Assembly (NCBI RefSeq): GCF_002895925.1
Contig: NZ_NWUO01000014.1
Span: forward strand, 24,425 to 88,424
Origin: Mixta theicola
GTDB lineage: Bacteria > Pseudomonadota > Gammaproteobacteria > Enterobacterales > Enterobacteriaceae
Direction of reading: 5' to 3'
DNA: 64,000 nt
The translations under genes were made by a program, and so were the position numbers. Of this stretch, positions 19,593 to 29,293 are shown piece after piece (position 1 is the first letter of the stretch; each line of letters begins with the position of its first letter). Under the pieces are notes generated by a model. The model was given only the letters and a program-made list of their open reading frames with translations. It was not told where the DNA came from and ran no database searches.

Positions 19593-19817
19593 ATGAAGAA
19601 AACCATTTGTCGGCTGGCAATGGCGCTGGCGTTAACCAGCCTGGCCGGCTGCGGACTGAAAGGGCCGCTCTATTTCCCGCCACAGGATAAGCCGAAACAG
19701 AGTTCACCGCAGCCAACTGCAGAGCAGCCCACATCTTCTTCAACGGCGACCCAGCCGGATGGTCAACAGGACACTAACCTGGCCCTCCCGGATGCGGATA
19801 TGCAAGCGACGCAGTAA
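19593..19817 (+). CDS. lptM: LPS assembly lipoprotein LptM (YifL)
   Basis: 74 aa outer-membrane lipoprotein. The signal peptide ends in a lipobox LAGC (about residues 17-20), followed by [10 protein letters not shown], the conserved family segment, and a Gln/Ser/Thr/Pro-rich tail. In E. coli it assists maturation of the LptD-LptE translocon. The start at 19593 is set by the signal peptide. dapF follows within 30 bp. Confidence 0.9.
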   Translation: MKKTICRLAMALALTSLAGCGLKGPLYFPPQDKPKQSSPQPTAEQPTSSSTATQPDGQQDTNLALPDADMQATQ

Positions 19818-19846
19818 TCATGATGGCCCAGCCGGCGGAGCAGAAA

Positions 19847-20671
19847 ATGCAGTTCTCGAAAATGCACGGTCTTGGTAATGACTTTATGGTCGTTGATGCC
19901 GTCACGCAAAATGTCTATTTCTCACCGGAGCTGATCCGCCGCCTTGCGGATCGTCATCTGGGCGTAGGCTTCGATCAGTTGCTGATCGTAGAGCCGCCGT
20001 ACGATCCCGATCTCGATTTTCACTACCGTATTTTTAACGCTGACGGCAGCGAAGTAGCGCAGTGCGGCAACGGCGCGCGCTGCTTTGCCCGTTTTGTGCG
20101 GCTGAAAGGGCTGACCAATAAAAGTGATATTCGGGTCAGCACCCAAACCGGACGGATGGTGCTGAGCGTCACCAACGACGAGCTGGTGCGCGTAAATATG
20201 GGCGAGCCCAATTTTGAGCCGCAGCAGGTGCCGTTTCGTGCCAATAAGGCGGAAAGCCTCTATCTGCTGCGCGTCGCTGAGCAGACGCTGATGTTTGGCG
20301 TAGTCTCTATGGGCAATCCGCACTGCGTGATCCAGGTCGGCAATATAAAAACGGCGGCGGTCGAAACGTTAGGGCCGGTGCTGGAAAGCCATGAGCGCTT
20401 CCCGGAGCGGGTAAACGTCGGCTTTATGGAAGTGGTTAACCCGGAACATATTCGTCTGCGCGTTTACGAGCGCGGCGCGGGAGAAACCCAGGCCTGCGGC
20501 AGCGGAGCCTGCGCGGCGGTAGCCAGCGGTATACAACAGGGATTACTGGCGGAAAAAGTGCGCGTCGATCTACCCGGCGGCACGCTGCATATCGCCTGGA
20601 AAGGGCCGGGAAATCCGCTCTATATGACCGGACCGGCCACGCATGTTTATGATGGGTTTATTCATTTATGA
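19847..20671 (+). CDS. dapF: Diaminopimelate epimerase
   Basis: Interconverts LL- and meso-diaminopimelate for lysine and peptidoglycan synthesis. It is 274 aa, as in E. coli. The two catalytic cysteines are in [13 protein letters not shown] (Cys73) and [15 protein letters not shown] (Cys217). The start [13 protein letters not shown] at 19847 is the family start, with GGAG about 8 nt upstream; an ATG at 19820 in frame is less likely. The stop overlaps yigA (ATGA). Confidence 0.96.
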   Translation: MQFSKMHGLGNDFMVVDAVTQNVYFSPELIRRLADRHLGVGFDQLLIVEPPYDPDLDFHYRIFNADGSEVAQCGNGARCFARFVRLKGLTNKSDIRVSTQTGRMVLSVTNDELVRVNMGEPNFEPQQVPFRANKAESLYLLRVAEQTLMFGVVSMGNPHCVIQVGNIKTAAVETLGPVLESHERFPERVNVGFMEVVNPEHIRLRVYERGAGETQACGSGACAAVASGIQQGLLAEKVRVDLPGGTLHIAWKGPGNPLYMTGPATHVYDGFIHL

Positions 20672-21369
20672 AAAATGTCGAAGAGACAGCCCCGGCGTTG
20701 ATGCTGAACGACGAAGCGGTAGGTGACTACCTGCGGCAAAATCCAGACTTTTTTATTCGCAACGCGCGCCAGGTAGAACAAATGGCGGTGCCGCATCCGG
20801 TACGCGGTACGGTATCGCTGGTGGAATGGCATATGGCGCGCCAGCGTAATCATATTCAACAGCTGGAAGAAGAAATTACCCAGCTAATGGAACAGGCATC
20901 CGCTAACCATCAGCTATTCGACCGCCTGCTGAGCCTGCAAAGTCACCTGGCGTCCGCGCCTTCTTTACAGGATATGCTGAACCGCCTGCAACGCTGGGCG
21001 CGTGATTTGGGCCTGGCCGGGGCCGACGTACGGCTGTTCAGCGATAGCTGGCAGCTGGGCGCGCCGTCCAGCTTTACGCAGCTGGCGTTATCGCGTCAGG
21101 CGTTTGAACCGGTACGTATACAGCTGCTGGGGAAAGATCAGCATTATCTGGGCAGCCTGAACGGGCCGGAGCTGCTGCTGTTACTGCCCCAGGCGCGTTC
21201 GGTCGGTTCGGTGGCGATGTCGCTGTTTGGCGAACGCGGCGATCTGGGCGTACTGATCTTCAGCAGCCGTGATATGCATCATTATCAGCCCGGACAGGGC
21301 ACGCTGTTGCTGCACTATCTGGCGTTGATGCTGCCGGAACTGCTGAACCGCTGGGTAGCGCGCGCATGA
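20668..21369 (+). CDS. yigA: DUF484 family protein YigA
   Basis: 233 aa, similar to E. coli YigA (235). It has a DUF484 layout: N-terminal [13 protein letters not shown], a short coiled coil ([20 protein letters not shown]), and a C-terminal GAF-like domain. Function unknown. It always sits between dapF and xerC in enterobacteria, and here overlaps both by 4 bp. Confidence 0.92.
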   Translation: MKNVEETAPALMLNDEAVGDYLRQNPDFFIRNARQVEQMAVPHPVRGTVSLVEWHMARQRNHIQQLEEEITQLMEQASANHQLFDRLLSLQSHLASAPSLQDMLNRLQRWARDLGLAGADVRLFSDSWQLGAPSSFTQLALSRQAFEPVRIQLLGKDQHYLGSLNGPELLLLLPQARSVGSVAMSLFGERGDLGVLIFSSRDMHHYQPGQGTLLLHYLALMLPELLNRWVARA

Positions 21370-22274
21370 GTGACATCATGCCGCTGCAGGCTGCCGTCGA
21401 GGGATTTCTGCGTTATGTGCAGGTAGAGCGTCAGCTCAGTCCGTTAACGCATGAGAACTATGCGCGCCAGCTTGCCGTGCTGATGGAACAGGCCAGCGAG
21501 ATGAAGATCAGCGACTGGGCGCAGCTGGAGCCGGCGCATGTACGCACGCTGGCGGCGAAAGGGCGCCGTGCCGGTTTACAGCCGGCGAGCCTGGCGCTGC
21601 GGCTTTCCGCGCTGCGCAGTTTTTTAGACTGGCTGGTCAGTCAGGGCGTGCTGAAGGCCAATCCGGCCAAAGGTATTGCCACGCCGCGCGCGCCGCGACA
21701 TCTGCCGAAAAATATTGATGTCGATGAGGTTAATCAGCTGCTGAGCATTGACCAAAACGATCCGCTGGCGGTACGTGACCGGACCATGATGGAAGTCATG
21801 TATGGCGCGGGGCTGCGTCTTTCCGAACTGGTCGGTATCGATCTGCGCCATCTCGATCTGGAAGCGGGTGAAGTCTGGGTCACCGGCAAAGGCAGCAAAG
21901 AGCGTCGTCTGCCCATTGGCCGTACGGCGGTCGGGTGGATCGAAAAATGGCTGGCGCTGCGTGAATGTTTCGCGCCGGACAGCGATGCGCTGTTCGTGTC
22001 GAAAGAGGGCAGGCGCATCTCGGTGCGCAACGTACAGAAACGCTTCGCCGAATGGGGCGTTAAGCAGGGCGTCAGCAGCCACGTTCATCCCCATAAACTG
22101 CGCCACTCTTTTGCCACGCATATGCTGGAATCCAGCGGCGATCTACGCGCGGTACAGGAACTGCTGGGCCATGCCAGCCTCTCCACTACGCAAATTTATA
22201 CTCATCTCGACTTCCAGCACCTGGCGTCGGTGTATGATGAGGCGCATCCGCGCGCCAAACGAGGAAAATCCTGA
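21366..22274 (+). CDS. xerC: Tyrosine recombinase XerC
   Basis: Resolves chromosome dimers at dif with XerD. It is 302 aa versus 298 in E. coli. It has a SAM-like N-terminal core-binding domain and a C-terminal catalytic domain. All catalytic residues are present: Arg in [10 protein letters not shown], Lys in [10 protein letters not shown], His and Arg in [14 protein letters not shown], His in [13 protein letters not shown] and the nucleophilic Tyr in that same motif. It is a housekeeping gene, not an integron or phage integrase. Confidence 0.96.
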   Translation: MSDIMPLQAAVEGFLRYVQVERQLSPLTHENYARQLAVLMEQASEMKISDWAQLEPAHVRTLAAKGRRAGLQPASLALRLSALRSFLDWLVSQGVLKANPAKGIATPRAPRHLPKNIDVDEVNQLLSIDQNDPLAVRDRTMMEVMYGAGLRLSELVGIDLRHLDLEAGEVWVTGKGSKERRLPIGRTAVGWIEKWLALRECFAPDSDALFVSKEGRRISVRNVQKRFAEWGVKQGVSSHVHPHKLRHSFATHMLESSGDLRAVQELLGHASLSTTQIYTHLDFQHLASVYDEAHPRAKRGKS

Positions 22275-22990
22275 TGCATTTTTACCGTCGGCTGCAGCCG
22301 ATCAAAGCGATCACCTTCGATCTGGATGACACGCTGTATGACAACTATCCGGTGATCTGTAAAACCACCGCTGAATCCCACCGTTTTCTGCAGTCCTGGC
22401 ATCCCGATCTGCATGATTTTTCAGTGGAAGCGTATCAGCAGCTGCGCGACCAATTATTAGCGCAGGAGCCTGATATTTACCATGACGTGACGGAATGGCG
22501 ACGTCGCACCGTGGAGCTGGCGATGCTGAATATCGGTCTGACGCCCGCCGAGGCGCAGGAAGGCGCGGACAAGGTAATGGCTGTTTTTGCTCACTGGCGC
22601 AGCCAGGTTGACGTGCCGCCGGAAACGCACGTGGCGCTGGCGGCGCTGGCGGAGCGGGTTCCGCTGGTGGCGATAACCAACGGCAACGCGGAACCGCACC
22701 TGTTCGGGCTCGATCGCTATTTTCAGTTTGTTCTGCGTGCCGGCCCGCACGGGCGCGCGAAACCGTATCAGGATATGTATCATCTGGCGGCGCAGCGGTT
22801 AAATCTCGCGCCGGAAAATATCCTGCACGTTGGCGACGATCTGACTACCGACGTGGCTGGCGCGCTGCGCTGCGGTATGCAGGCCTGCTGGATTAATCTG
22901 CGTGAAGGCAACCTGATGCAGATTGACGATGCGCGGTTATTGCCGCATCTGGAAATTACGCAGTTGGCATCGCTGACCGCGCTGATATAA
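22274..22990 (+). CDS. yigB: HAD phosphatase YigB (FMN and pyridoxal phosphate phosphatase)
   Basis: 238 aa, the same as E. coli YigB, which dephosphorylates FMN and 5-amino-6-(5-phospho-D-ribitylamino)uracil. HAD motif I is FDLDDTLYD, motif II is AITNGN, and motif IV is HVGDDLTTD. The start overlaps the xerC stop by 1 nt. The 3' end carries the uvrD promoter -35 box (22964-22969) inside the coding sequence. Confidence 0.93.
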   Translation: MHFYRRLQPIKAITFDLDDTLYDNYPVICKTTAESHRFLQSWHPDLHDFSVEAYQQLRDQLLAQEPDIYHDVTEWRRRTVELAMLNIGLTPAEAQEGADKVMAVFAHWRSQVDVPPETHVALAALAERVPLVAITNGNAEPHLFGLDRYFQFVLRAGPHGRAKPYQDMYHLAAQRLNLAPENILHVGDDLTTDVAGALRCGMQACWINLREGNLMQIDDARLLPHLEITQLASLTALI

Positions 22991-23010
22991 TCTTCTGTAC
23001 AAATATCCAG
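22964..23010 (+). promoter_or_regulatory. uvrD promoter with LexA (SOS) box
   Basis: TTGGCA at 22964-22969, a 16-bp spacer and TATAAT at 22986-22991. CTGTACAAATATCCAG at 22995-23010 follows at once, a LexA box of the CTGT-N8-CAG type. The E. coli uvrD SOS box ends in the same CCAG. The box covers the likely transcription start, so LexA would block initiation until DNA damage. Confidence 0.85.
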
Positions 23011-23047
23011 TGACCCGCTGGAGCGTTTTTCCTGACTGACGGTGCTT

Positions 23048-25210
23048 ATGGACGTTTCTGACCTGCTAAACAGCCTGAATGATAAACAGCGCGAAGCCGT
23101 GGCGGCTCCGCGCAATAACCTGCTGGTGCTGGCAGGCGCGGGCAGCGGCAAGACACGCGTGCTGGTGCATCGTATCGCCTGGCTGCTAACGGTAGAGAAC
23201 TGCTCGCCATACTCAATTATGGCGGTCACCTTTACCAATAAGGCCGCCGCAGAGATGCGTCACCGTATTGAGCAGCTGATCGGCACCAGTCAGGGCGGGA
23301 TGTGGATCGGGACGTTCCACGGCCTGGCGCATCGTTTATTGCGCGCTCATCATCTGGATGCCCGGCTGCCGCAGGATTTTCAAATCCTCGACAGCGAAGA
23401 TCAGCTGCGCCTGCTGAAACGCCTGATTAAGGCGATGAATCTGGATGAGAAACAGTGGCCGCCGCGTCAGGCGATGTGGTACATCAACGGCAAAAAAGAT
23501 GAGGGCCTGCGTCCGCAGAATATTGAAAGCTACGGCAATCCGGTTGAGCAAACCTGGCTGCGTATTTACCAGGCCTATCAGGAATCCTGCGATCGCGCCG
23601 GGCTGGTTGATTTTGCCGAGCTGCTGCTGCGCGCTCATGAGCTGTGGCTAAATAAACCGCACATCCTTAACCACTACCGTGAACGTTTCACCAACATCAT
23701 GGTGGATGAGTTCCAGGATACCAATAGTATCCAGTATGCCTGGATTCGGATGCTGGCTGGCGATAGCAGCCGGGTCATGATCGTTGGCGATGACGACCAG
23801 TCAATCTACGGCTGGCGCGGCGCGCAGGTGGAAAACATTCAGCGCTTCCTGAACGATTTTCGCGGCGCGGAAACCATCCGTCTGGAGCAAAACTATCGCT
23901 CCACCAATAATATCCTGAAGGCCGCCAACGCCCTGATCGCCAACAACAACGGTCGGCTGGGGAAAGAGCTGTGGACCGACGGCAGCGACGGCGAGCCGAT
24001 CTCCCTCTATTGCGCCTTTAACGAGCTGGATGAGGCGCGTTTTGTGGTGAACCGCATCAAAGTGTGGCAGGAGAACGGCGGCGCGCTCAGCGACTGCGCC
24101 ATTCTTTATCGCAGCAACGCCCAGTCACGCGTGCTGGAAGAGGCGCTGCTGCAGGCCAGCATGCCGTATCGTATTTACGGCGGTATGCGCTTCTTCGAGC
24201 GCCAGGAAATTAAAGATGCGTTGGCCTACCTGCGTCTGATCGCCAATCGTAATGATGACGCCGCCTTTGAGCGCGTGGTGAATACGCCGACGCGCGGCAT
24301 TGGCGATCGTACGCTGGACGTAGTGCGTCAGGCTTCGCGCGATCGTCAGCTGACGTTATGGCAGGCGAGCCGCGAACTGCTGCAGGAAAAGGCGCTGGCC
24401 GGACGCGCCGCCTCGGCGCTGCAGCGTTTTACCGAACTGGTGGATTCGCTGGCGCAGGAAACTGTGGAGCTGCCTCTGCACGTACAAACCGATCGGGTGA
24501 TTAAAGATTCCGGCCTGTGGCTGATGTATGAACAGGAAAAAGGCGAGAAGGGCCAGGCGCGCATCGAAAACTTAGAAGAGCTGGTGAACGCCACGCGTCA
24601 GTACAGCTATCAGGACGAAGATGAAGATTTAATGCCGCTGCAGGCGTTTCTGTCGCACGCGGCGCTGGAGGCGGGCGAAGGCCAGGCCGATAAATGGCAG
24701 GATGCGGCGCAGCTGATGACCATGCACGCGGCCAAGGGGCTGGAGTTCAGTCAGGTCTTTATTGTCGGCATGGAAGAGGGAATGTTCCCCAGCCAGATGT
24801 CGCTTGACGAGGGCGGCAGGCTGGAAGAGGAGCGCCGTCTCGCCTACGTTGGCGTTACCCGCGCCATGAAAAAGCTTACGCTGACCTATGCGGAAACGCG
24901 TCGGCTGTACGGTAAAGAAGTTTATCATCGCCCGTCGCGCTTTATCGGCGAGCTGCCGGAAGAGTGCGTGGATGAAGTGCGCCTGCGCGCCAGTATCAGC
25001 CGTCCGGTCAGCCATCAGCGGATGGGCACGCCGGTGGCGCAAAACGACAGCGGCTTTACGCTGGGTCAGCGCGTGCGCCACGCCAAATTTGGCGAAGGCA
25101 CCATCATTAATCTTGAAGGCAGCGGCGATCACAGCCGCCTGCAGGTTGCGTTTCAGGGCCAGGGTATTAAATGGCTGGTGGCAGCTTACGCGCGGCTTGA
25201 AGCGGTATAA
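23048..25210 (+). CDS. uvrD: DNA helicase II UvrD
   Basis: 3'-5' SF1A helicase of nucleotide excision and mismatch repair. It is 720 aa, as in E. coli. Walker A is LAGAGSGKTRVL (about residues 28-39), Walker B is VDEFQDTN, with further motifs GDDDQSIYGWRGA, LEQNYRS and VGVTRAMKKLTLTYAE. The C-terminus ends with the GQRVRHAKFGEGTI Tudor-like domain that contacts RNA polymerase. ATG 23048 is chosen over the GTG two codons upstream to match the family start MDVS. Confidence 0.97.
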   Translation: MDVSDLLNSLNDKQREAVAAPRNNLLVLAGAGSGKTRVLVHRIAWLLTVENCSPYSIMAVTFTNKAAAEMRHRIEQLIGTSQGGMWIGTFHGLAHRLLRAHHLDARLPQDFQILDSEDQLRLLKRLIKAMNLDEKQWPPRQAMWYINGKKDEGLRPQNIESYGNPVEQTWLRIYQAYQESCDRAGLVDFAELLLRAHELWLNKPHILNHYRERFTNIMVDEFQDTNSIQYAWIRMLAGDSSRVMIVGDDDQSIYGWRGAQVENIQRFLNDFRGAETIRLEQNYRSTNNILKAANALIANNNGRLGKELWTDGSDGEPISLYCAFNELDEARFVVNRIKVWQENGGALSDCAILYRSNAQSRVLEEALLQASMPYRIYGGMRFFERQEIKDALAYLRLIANRNDDAAFERVVNTPTRGIGDRTLDVVRQASRDRQLTLWQASRELLQEKALAGRAASALQRFTELVDSLAQETVELPLHVQTDRVIKDSGLWLMYEQEKGEKGQARIENLEELVNATRQYSYQDEDEDLMPLQAFLSHAALEAGEGQADKWQDAAQLMTMHAAKGLEFSQVFIVGMEEGMFPSQMSLDEGGRLEEERRLAYVGVTRAMKKLTLTYAETRRLYGKEVYHRPSRFIGELPEECVDEVRLRASISRPVSHQRMGTPVAQNDSGFTLGQRVRHAKFGEGTIINLEGSGDHSRLQVAFQGQGIKWLVAAYARLEAV

Positions 25211-25245
25211 CATTCGCCGCGCATTAACGTAACGCCGCCTTCTTT

Positions 25246-25269
25246 CGTCTGGCGAATGCGCGCCAGACG
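25246..25269. repeat. Perfect inverted repeat in the uvrD-corA spacer
   Basis: CGTCTGGCG and CGCCAGACG, a 9-bp perfect stem with a 6-nt loop, 36 bp after uvrD. No T run follows, so it is either a weak or Rho-assisted end for uvrD, or the foot of the corA leader. The rest of 25270-25370 shows no gene. Confidence 0.6.
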
Positions 25270-25388
25270 AGGATCTTCCCCGTTTATGAAAAGCCAGGGC
25301 GCGGCTGTTGGCGGCGTCCTGCTTCGCTTGACGCCTTTTTCGTCTCAGCGTAACATGCGCGCACCATCACCCTAAGAGGACTTTCGCC

Positions 25389-25445
25389 TTGGACACTCCC
25401 AGTCGATGCTGGCTCACCCACCTTATCAACAGGTACAACCCCTAA
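25389..25445 (+). CDS. corL: CorL-type leader peptide of corA
   Basis: An 18-codon ORF, MDTPSRCWLTHLINRYNP, starting with TTG and preceded by AAGAGGA at 25374-25380 (8-nt spacing). It ends 144 bp before corA. In Salmonella, translation of the short ORF corL in the corA leader controls Rho-dependent termination in the mRNA leader and thus CorA synthesis. Position, size and ribosome site fit that role. Assignment is by context and is not confirmed by alignment. Confidence 0.65.
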   Translation: MDTPSRCWLTHLINRYNP

Positions 25446-25589
25446 GGCCATCCTCTTATGCTGATAGCCTTTGTGGTTGTCAGCGATCGAATTTCCCGTC
25501 GCACGAGTTAGCGTTTACCACCGACTGAAACTCAGGTTTCTGTGTTCTGGCGTATTGTCCCGTTTGAATGACTCATTGGGAGTACTGCT

Positions 25590-26543
25590 ATGCTGAGCGC
25601 TTTTAAACTGGATCGCAGCCGCCTTACACGCCTAGAGCTGGAAGATACGCCGGAAGATCTGGCTTCTTCGGTTTGGGTCGATTTGATCGAGCCTGAAGAG
25701 GCAGAACGCGAGCGCGTGCAAAATGAACTGGGCCAAAGCCTGGCAACCCGTCCCGAGCTGGAAGATATCGAAGCCTCCGCCCGTTTTTTTGAGGACGAAG
25801 ACGGCCTGCACATCCACTCCTTCTTTTTCTATGAAGATGCCAAAGATCACGCAGGCAACGCGACCGTCGCTTTTACCATTCGCGAGGGACGCCTCTATAC
25901 GCTGCGCGAGCGTGAGCTGCCGGCGTTTCGTCTCTACCGGATGCGCGCCCGCAACCAGACGCTGATTGACGGCAACGCCTATGAACTGCTGCTGGACCTG
26001 TTTGAAACCAAAATTGAACAACTGGCGGATGAGATTGAAAACATCTACAGCGATCTGGAAAAGCTGAGCCGGGTGATTATGGAAGGGCAGCAGGGCGATG
26101 AGTTCGATCAGGCGCTTTCAACCCTGGCGGAGCTGGAAGATATTGGCTGGAAAGTACGCCTGTGTCTGATGGATACCCAGCGCGCGCTGAACTTCCTGGT
26201 GCGTAAGGCGCGTCTGCCAAATAACCAACTGGAGCAGGCGCGGGAAATCCTGCGCGATATTGAATCCCTGCTGCCGCACAATGAATCTCTGTTTCAGAAA
26301 GTTAACTTCCTGATGCAGGCGGCGATGGGCTTTATCAATATTGAGCAGAACCGCATTATTAAAATCTTCTCGGTAGTATCGGTCGTGTTTCTGCCGCCGA
26401 CGCTGGTAGCCTCCAGCTACGGGATGAACTTTGAGTTTATGCCGGAGCTGAAATGGAGCTTCGGTTATCCTGGGGCTATCGGCCTGATGATCCTCGCCGG
26501 GCTGGCGCCTTATCTCTACTTCAAGCGTAAAAACTGGCTTTAA
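25590..26543 (+). CDS. corA: Magnesium/cobalt/nickel transporter CorA
   Basis: Pentameric inner-membrane divalent cation channel. It is 317 aa versus 316 in E. coli. A large acidic cytoplasmic domain with a long helix (about residues 120-250) precedes two C-terminal membrane segments. The signature [11 protein letters not shown] follows the first one, and the basic KRKNWL ends the protein. Spaced far from uvrD by a 379-bp leader holding corL. A GGCCGGAC/GTCCGGCC hairpin at 26552-26571 follows without a T run. Confidence 0.96.
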   Translation: MLSAFKLDRSRLTRLELEDTPEDLASSVWVDLIEPEEAERERVQNELGQSLATRPELEDIEASARFFEDEDGLHIHSFFFYEDAKDHAGNATVAFTIREGRLYTLRERELPAFRLYRMRARNQTLIDGNAYELLLDLFETKIEQLADEIENIYSDLEKLSRVIMEGQQGDEFDQALSTLAELEDIGWKVRLCLMDTQRALNFLVRKARLPNNQLEQAREILRDIESLLPHNESLFQKVNFLMQAAMGFINIEQNRIIKIFSVVSVVFLPPTLVASSYGMNFEFMPELKWSFGYPGAIGLMILAGLAPYLYFKRKNWL

Positions 26544-26643
26544 CGCTGCCGGGCCGGACATACGTCCGGCCTGTTACCGCTGGTATTCCCGGCGGGTTGA
26601 ACGTAACCTTAAGCTTTTCAAGTCTCTGTGATCGTTCCCTTCT

Positions 26644-27690
26644 ATGGAAAAGCTCTCGCGCAAACAGCAGTGGATGACGCTTATCGGCGTTTCGCTGCTG
26701 CTGGGTTTCATACTGCAATATTTTCATGTACCGGCTGCGCTGCTGCTGGGCCCGATGGTCGTTGGCGTAGTCATGGGGCTGCTGGGCGCGACGCTGCGCA
26801 TTGATAAACGGCTATTTATTCTTTGCCAGGCGGTGCTGGGCTGCATGATTGCTCAAAGCCTGTCGCCCTCGGTTATCAATCCGCTGATTACCAACTGGCC
26901 GATAGTGCTGACGATACTGCTGCTGACGCTGGCGGCCAGCGGGCTGTCCGGCTTTTTGCTGGTACGCTACAGTGATTTGCCTGGGCCGACCGGCGCATGG
27001 GGCTCGTCGCCTGGCGGGGCGTCGGCAATGGTGGCGATGGCCGCCGATTACGGGGCCGATGCGCGGCTGGTGGCGTTTATGCAGTATCTGCGCGTGCTGT
27101 TTGTCGCTACCGCCGCGGCGATAGTCGCGCGTATCGGCCTGGGCGATGAGGCGCAGCACGCCGCGCCGCAGATCTGGTTTCCGCCGCTGGATATGCGCTT
27201 TGTCATTACGCTGGGGATTATGCTGCTGGGCGCGTTTCTGGGGCAGCGCTTTCGTATTCCTTCTGGCGCGCTGCTGCTGCCTGCGCTGGCGGGTGCGGCT
27301 TTGCAAAGCAGCGGAACGGTAGAGCTACAGGTGCCGGAATGGCTGCTGGCTACCGCCTACGCATTAATTGGCTGGACGGTGGGGCTACGCTTTACGCGCC
27401 CGATATTTCGGCTGGCGTTGCGCACGTTACCGCAGATGCTTGCCTCGATTATCGGGCTGATGCTGTTGTGTGGCGCGATGGCCTGGATGCTGACGAAGCT
27501 GCTGCATATCGATCTGCTGACCGCCTATCTGGCAACCAGCCCAGGCGGGCTGGATACCGTGGCGATTATTGCGGCGGGGAGCCGCGTCGATATCGCTTTT
27601 GTTATGGCGCTGCAAACCCTGAGGCTATTCACCATCTTACTTACCGGTCCGGCGCTGGCGCGTTTTATTTCACGCTTTGCTCGTTCTTGA
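26644..27690 (+). CDS. AbrB family membrane protein
   Basis: 348 aa, about 10 membrane segments arranged as two repeats typical of the AbrB (ammonia monooxygenase-like) membrane family. The halves each carry a related motif: SSPGGASAMVAMA near residue 120 and TSPGGLDTVAIIA near residue 297. Family substrate is uncertain; transport is inferred from topology only. It is not the Bacillus AbrB DNA-binding regulator. It is not found at this locus in E. coli. Its 3' end overlaps the convergent rarD by 21 bp. Confidence 0.85.
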   Translation: MEKLSRKQQWMTLIGVSLLLGFILQYFHVPAALLLGPMVVGVVMGLLGATLRIDKRLFILCQAVLGCMIAQSLSPSVINPLITNWPIVLTILLLTLAASGLSGFLLVRYSDLPGPTGAWGSSPGGASAMVAMAADYGADARLVAFMQYLRVLFVATAAAIVARIGLGDEAQHAAPQIWFPPLDMRFVITLGIMLLGAFLGQRFRIPSGALLLPALAGAALQSSGTVELQVPEWLLATAYALIGWTVGLRFTRPIFRLALRTLPQMLASIIGLMLLCGAMAWMLTKLLHIDLLTAYLATSPGGLDTVAIIAAGSRVDIAFVMALQTLRLFTILLTGPALARFISRFARS

Positions 27691-28569
27691 CCGACGCAGC
27701 GTGTAGAGCGCATCGATAATAAACAGCGCCAACGCCAGCCAGATAAAGCCAAAGGTCACCGCTTTATCTGGCGTCATGTTTTCGCCATAAAACAGCACCG
27801 CCAGCAGGAACATCAGGGTCGGGCCCAGATACTGAAAAAAGCCCAGCGTTGACAGCCGCAGGCGCGTGGCGGCGGCGGTAAATAACATCAGCGGAATGGT
27901 GGTGACTATCCCGGCGGCGATCAGCAGCAGATTTAACGAGGCGGTATTGTTGCCGAGATGGCTGGTCGCACTGTCAGCAATGCCAAACAGATAAATCGAC
28001 GCCAGCGGAAACAGCCACAGCGTTTCAATCAGCATTCCGCTCTGGGCATCCACCGCAACCTTCTTGCGCACCAGGCCGTACAGGGAAAAGCTTAACGCCA
28101 GCCCCAGCGCGATAAGCGGCAGTGAACCAAATTTCCACAGCTGCACCAGCACGCCGCAGGTCGCCATCAGCACTGCTACCCACTGCATCCGCCGAAAACG
28201 TTCGCCAAGAAACAGCATGCCAATTATTACGTTAAGCAGCGGATTAATAAAATATCCCAGGCTGGCTTCCAGCATATGATGATTATTTACCGCCCAGATA
28301 AAGAGCAGCCAGTTGCCGCCGACCAGCGTGGCGGAGAGCGCCAGCAGCAGCACCTTTTTGGGCTGCTGTATTACCGTTTTCACGCGTCGCCAGCTGCGGG
28401 TCATTGAAATGAGCCCCAGCATAAACAGCGCCGACCAGATAACGCGATGCGTCATAATTTCGCTGGGGGCAACCTGCTGAATCAGTTTGAAATAGGCGGG
28501 CGCCACGCCCCAGATAAAATAAGCGCACAGCGCGCAGAGAATGCCCTGGCGCGTTTGTTGTGTATCCAT
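27670..28569 (-). CDS. rarD: EamA-type transporter RarD
   Basis: 299 aa inner-membrane protein of the drug/metabolite transporter superfamily with about 10 membrane segments. QTRQGILCALCAYFIWGVAP at the N-terminus, NWLLFIWAVNNHHMLEASLG and STLGFFQYLGPTLMFLLAV match E. coli RarD. The substrate is unknown. ATG 28569 is chosen over an adjoining GTG at 28572. yigI lies upstream on the same strand; a GCGCCAG/CTGGCGC hairpin (28594-28620) sits between them. Confidence 0.93.
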   Translation of the reverse strand: MDTQQTRQGILCALCAYFIWGVAPAYFKLIQQVAPSEIMTHRVIWSALFMLGLISMTRSWRRVKTVIQQPKKVLLLALSATLVGGNWLLFIWAVNNHHMLEASLGYFINPLLNVIIGMLFLGERFRRMQWVAVLMATCGVLVQLWKFGSLPLIALGLALSFSLYGLVRKKVAVDAQSGMLIETLWLFPLASIYLFGIADSATSHLGNNTASLNLLLIAAGIVTTIPLMLFTAAATRLRLSTLGFFQYLGPTLMFLLAVLFYGENMTPDKAVTFGFIWLALALFIIDALYTLRRSRTSKA

Positions 28570-28631
28570 CACGGTGTGTTCTCAGAGGTAAAGGCGCCAG
28601 TGTAAAGTAAAAGCTGGCGCAGCGGTGAATA

Positions 28632-29102
28632 TTAGCCGACCAGGTAAGTTGCGGTGGCGCTGGCGATGTGAACGCCCGCATCGTTATGCAGCTCGACACG
28701 CGCCACGGAAATTTTATTGCCGGCGCGTAGCAGGCTGCTGGCGGCAATAAAATGCTCGCCGCGTCCGGGCCGTAGATAATCCACGCGCAGATCGATGGTT
28801 CCCATACGCGCCAGACGCTGGCGCAACTCCTGCTCGGTAATGCTCTCCTGACGCGTCAGCGAACTGGAGACGCATACCAGCCCGGCAGCGACATCCAGCA
28901 CCGAGGCGATAACGCCGCCGTGCAAAATCTGCTGGGCCGCATTGCCGACCAGCATGGTTTTATTGGCAAAACGAAGTTCAGCATAATCGGCATCAAGGCG
29001 TTTTAGTTCCAGGCCCAGCGCCTGATTAAAGGGCATATGGTAAACAAAAATCTCACCAATAAGCTGACGTGCCGCCGCCGAATTTAACTGAGTCTCTGAC
29101 AT
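28632..29102 (-). CDS. yigI: Hotdog thioesterase YigI
   Basis: 156 aa, close to E. coli YigI (155), a PaaI-type hotdog-fold acyl-CoA thioesterase reported to act on medium and long chain acyl-CoA. Conserved parts are [32 protein letters not shown] (the HGG turn and catalytic region), and the closing [18 protein letters not shown]. Confidence 0.9.
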   Translation of the reverse strand: MSETQLNSAAARQLIGEIFVYHMPFNQALGLELKRLDADYAELRFANKTMLVGNAAQQILHGGVIASVLDVAAGLVCVSSSLTRQESITEQELRQRLARMGTIDLRVDYLRPGRGEHFIAASSLLRAGNKISVARVELHNDAGVHIASATATYLVG

Positions 29103-29293
29103 AAAAGGATTTTCCTGAAGCCCGATCGTAAAGTGCGCTTATGTTAACAAGTTGTGTATTCTATGCTGTCAGCAACGTGCTTTCTACTCTCAGAAAACAG
29201 CGCTGATTTCATATGGGAATTGCGTGTAGAATGGCCTGCTTTTTTTATTTAATGGCCCTTTGAATGGCACCCAGCGCTTCACCGGAGAATACT

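Noticed and set aside
21366..22274. Tyrosine recombinase as a sign of an integrated element
   Set aside because: Sequence and context (dapF-yigA-xerC-yigB) identify housekeeping XerC.
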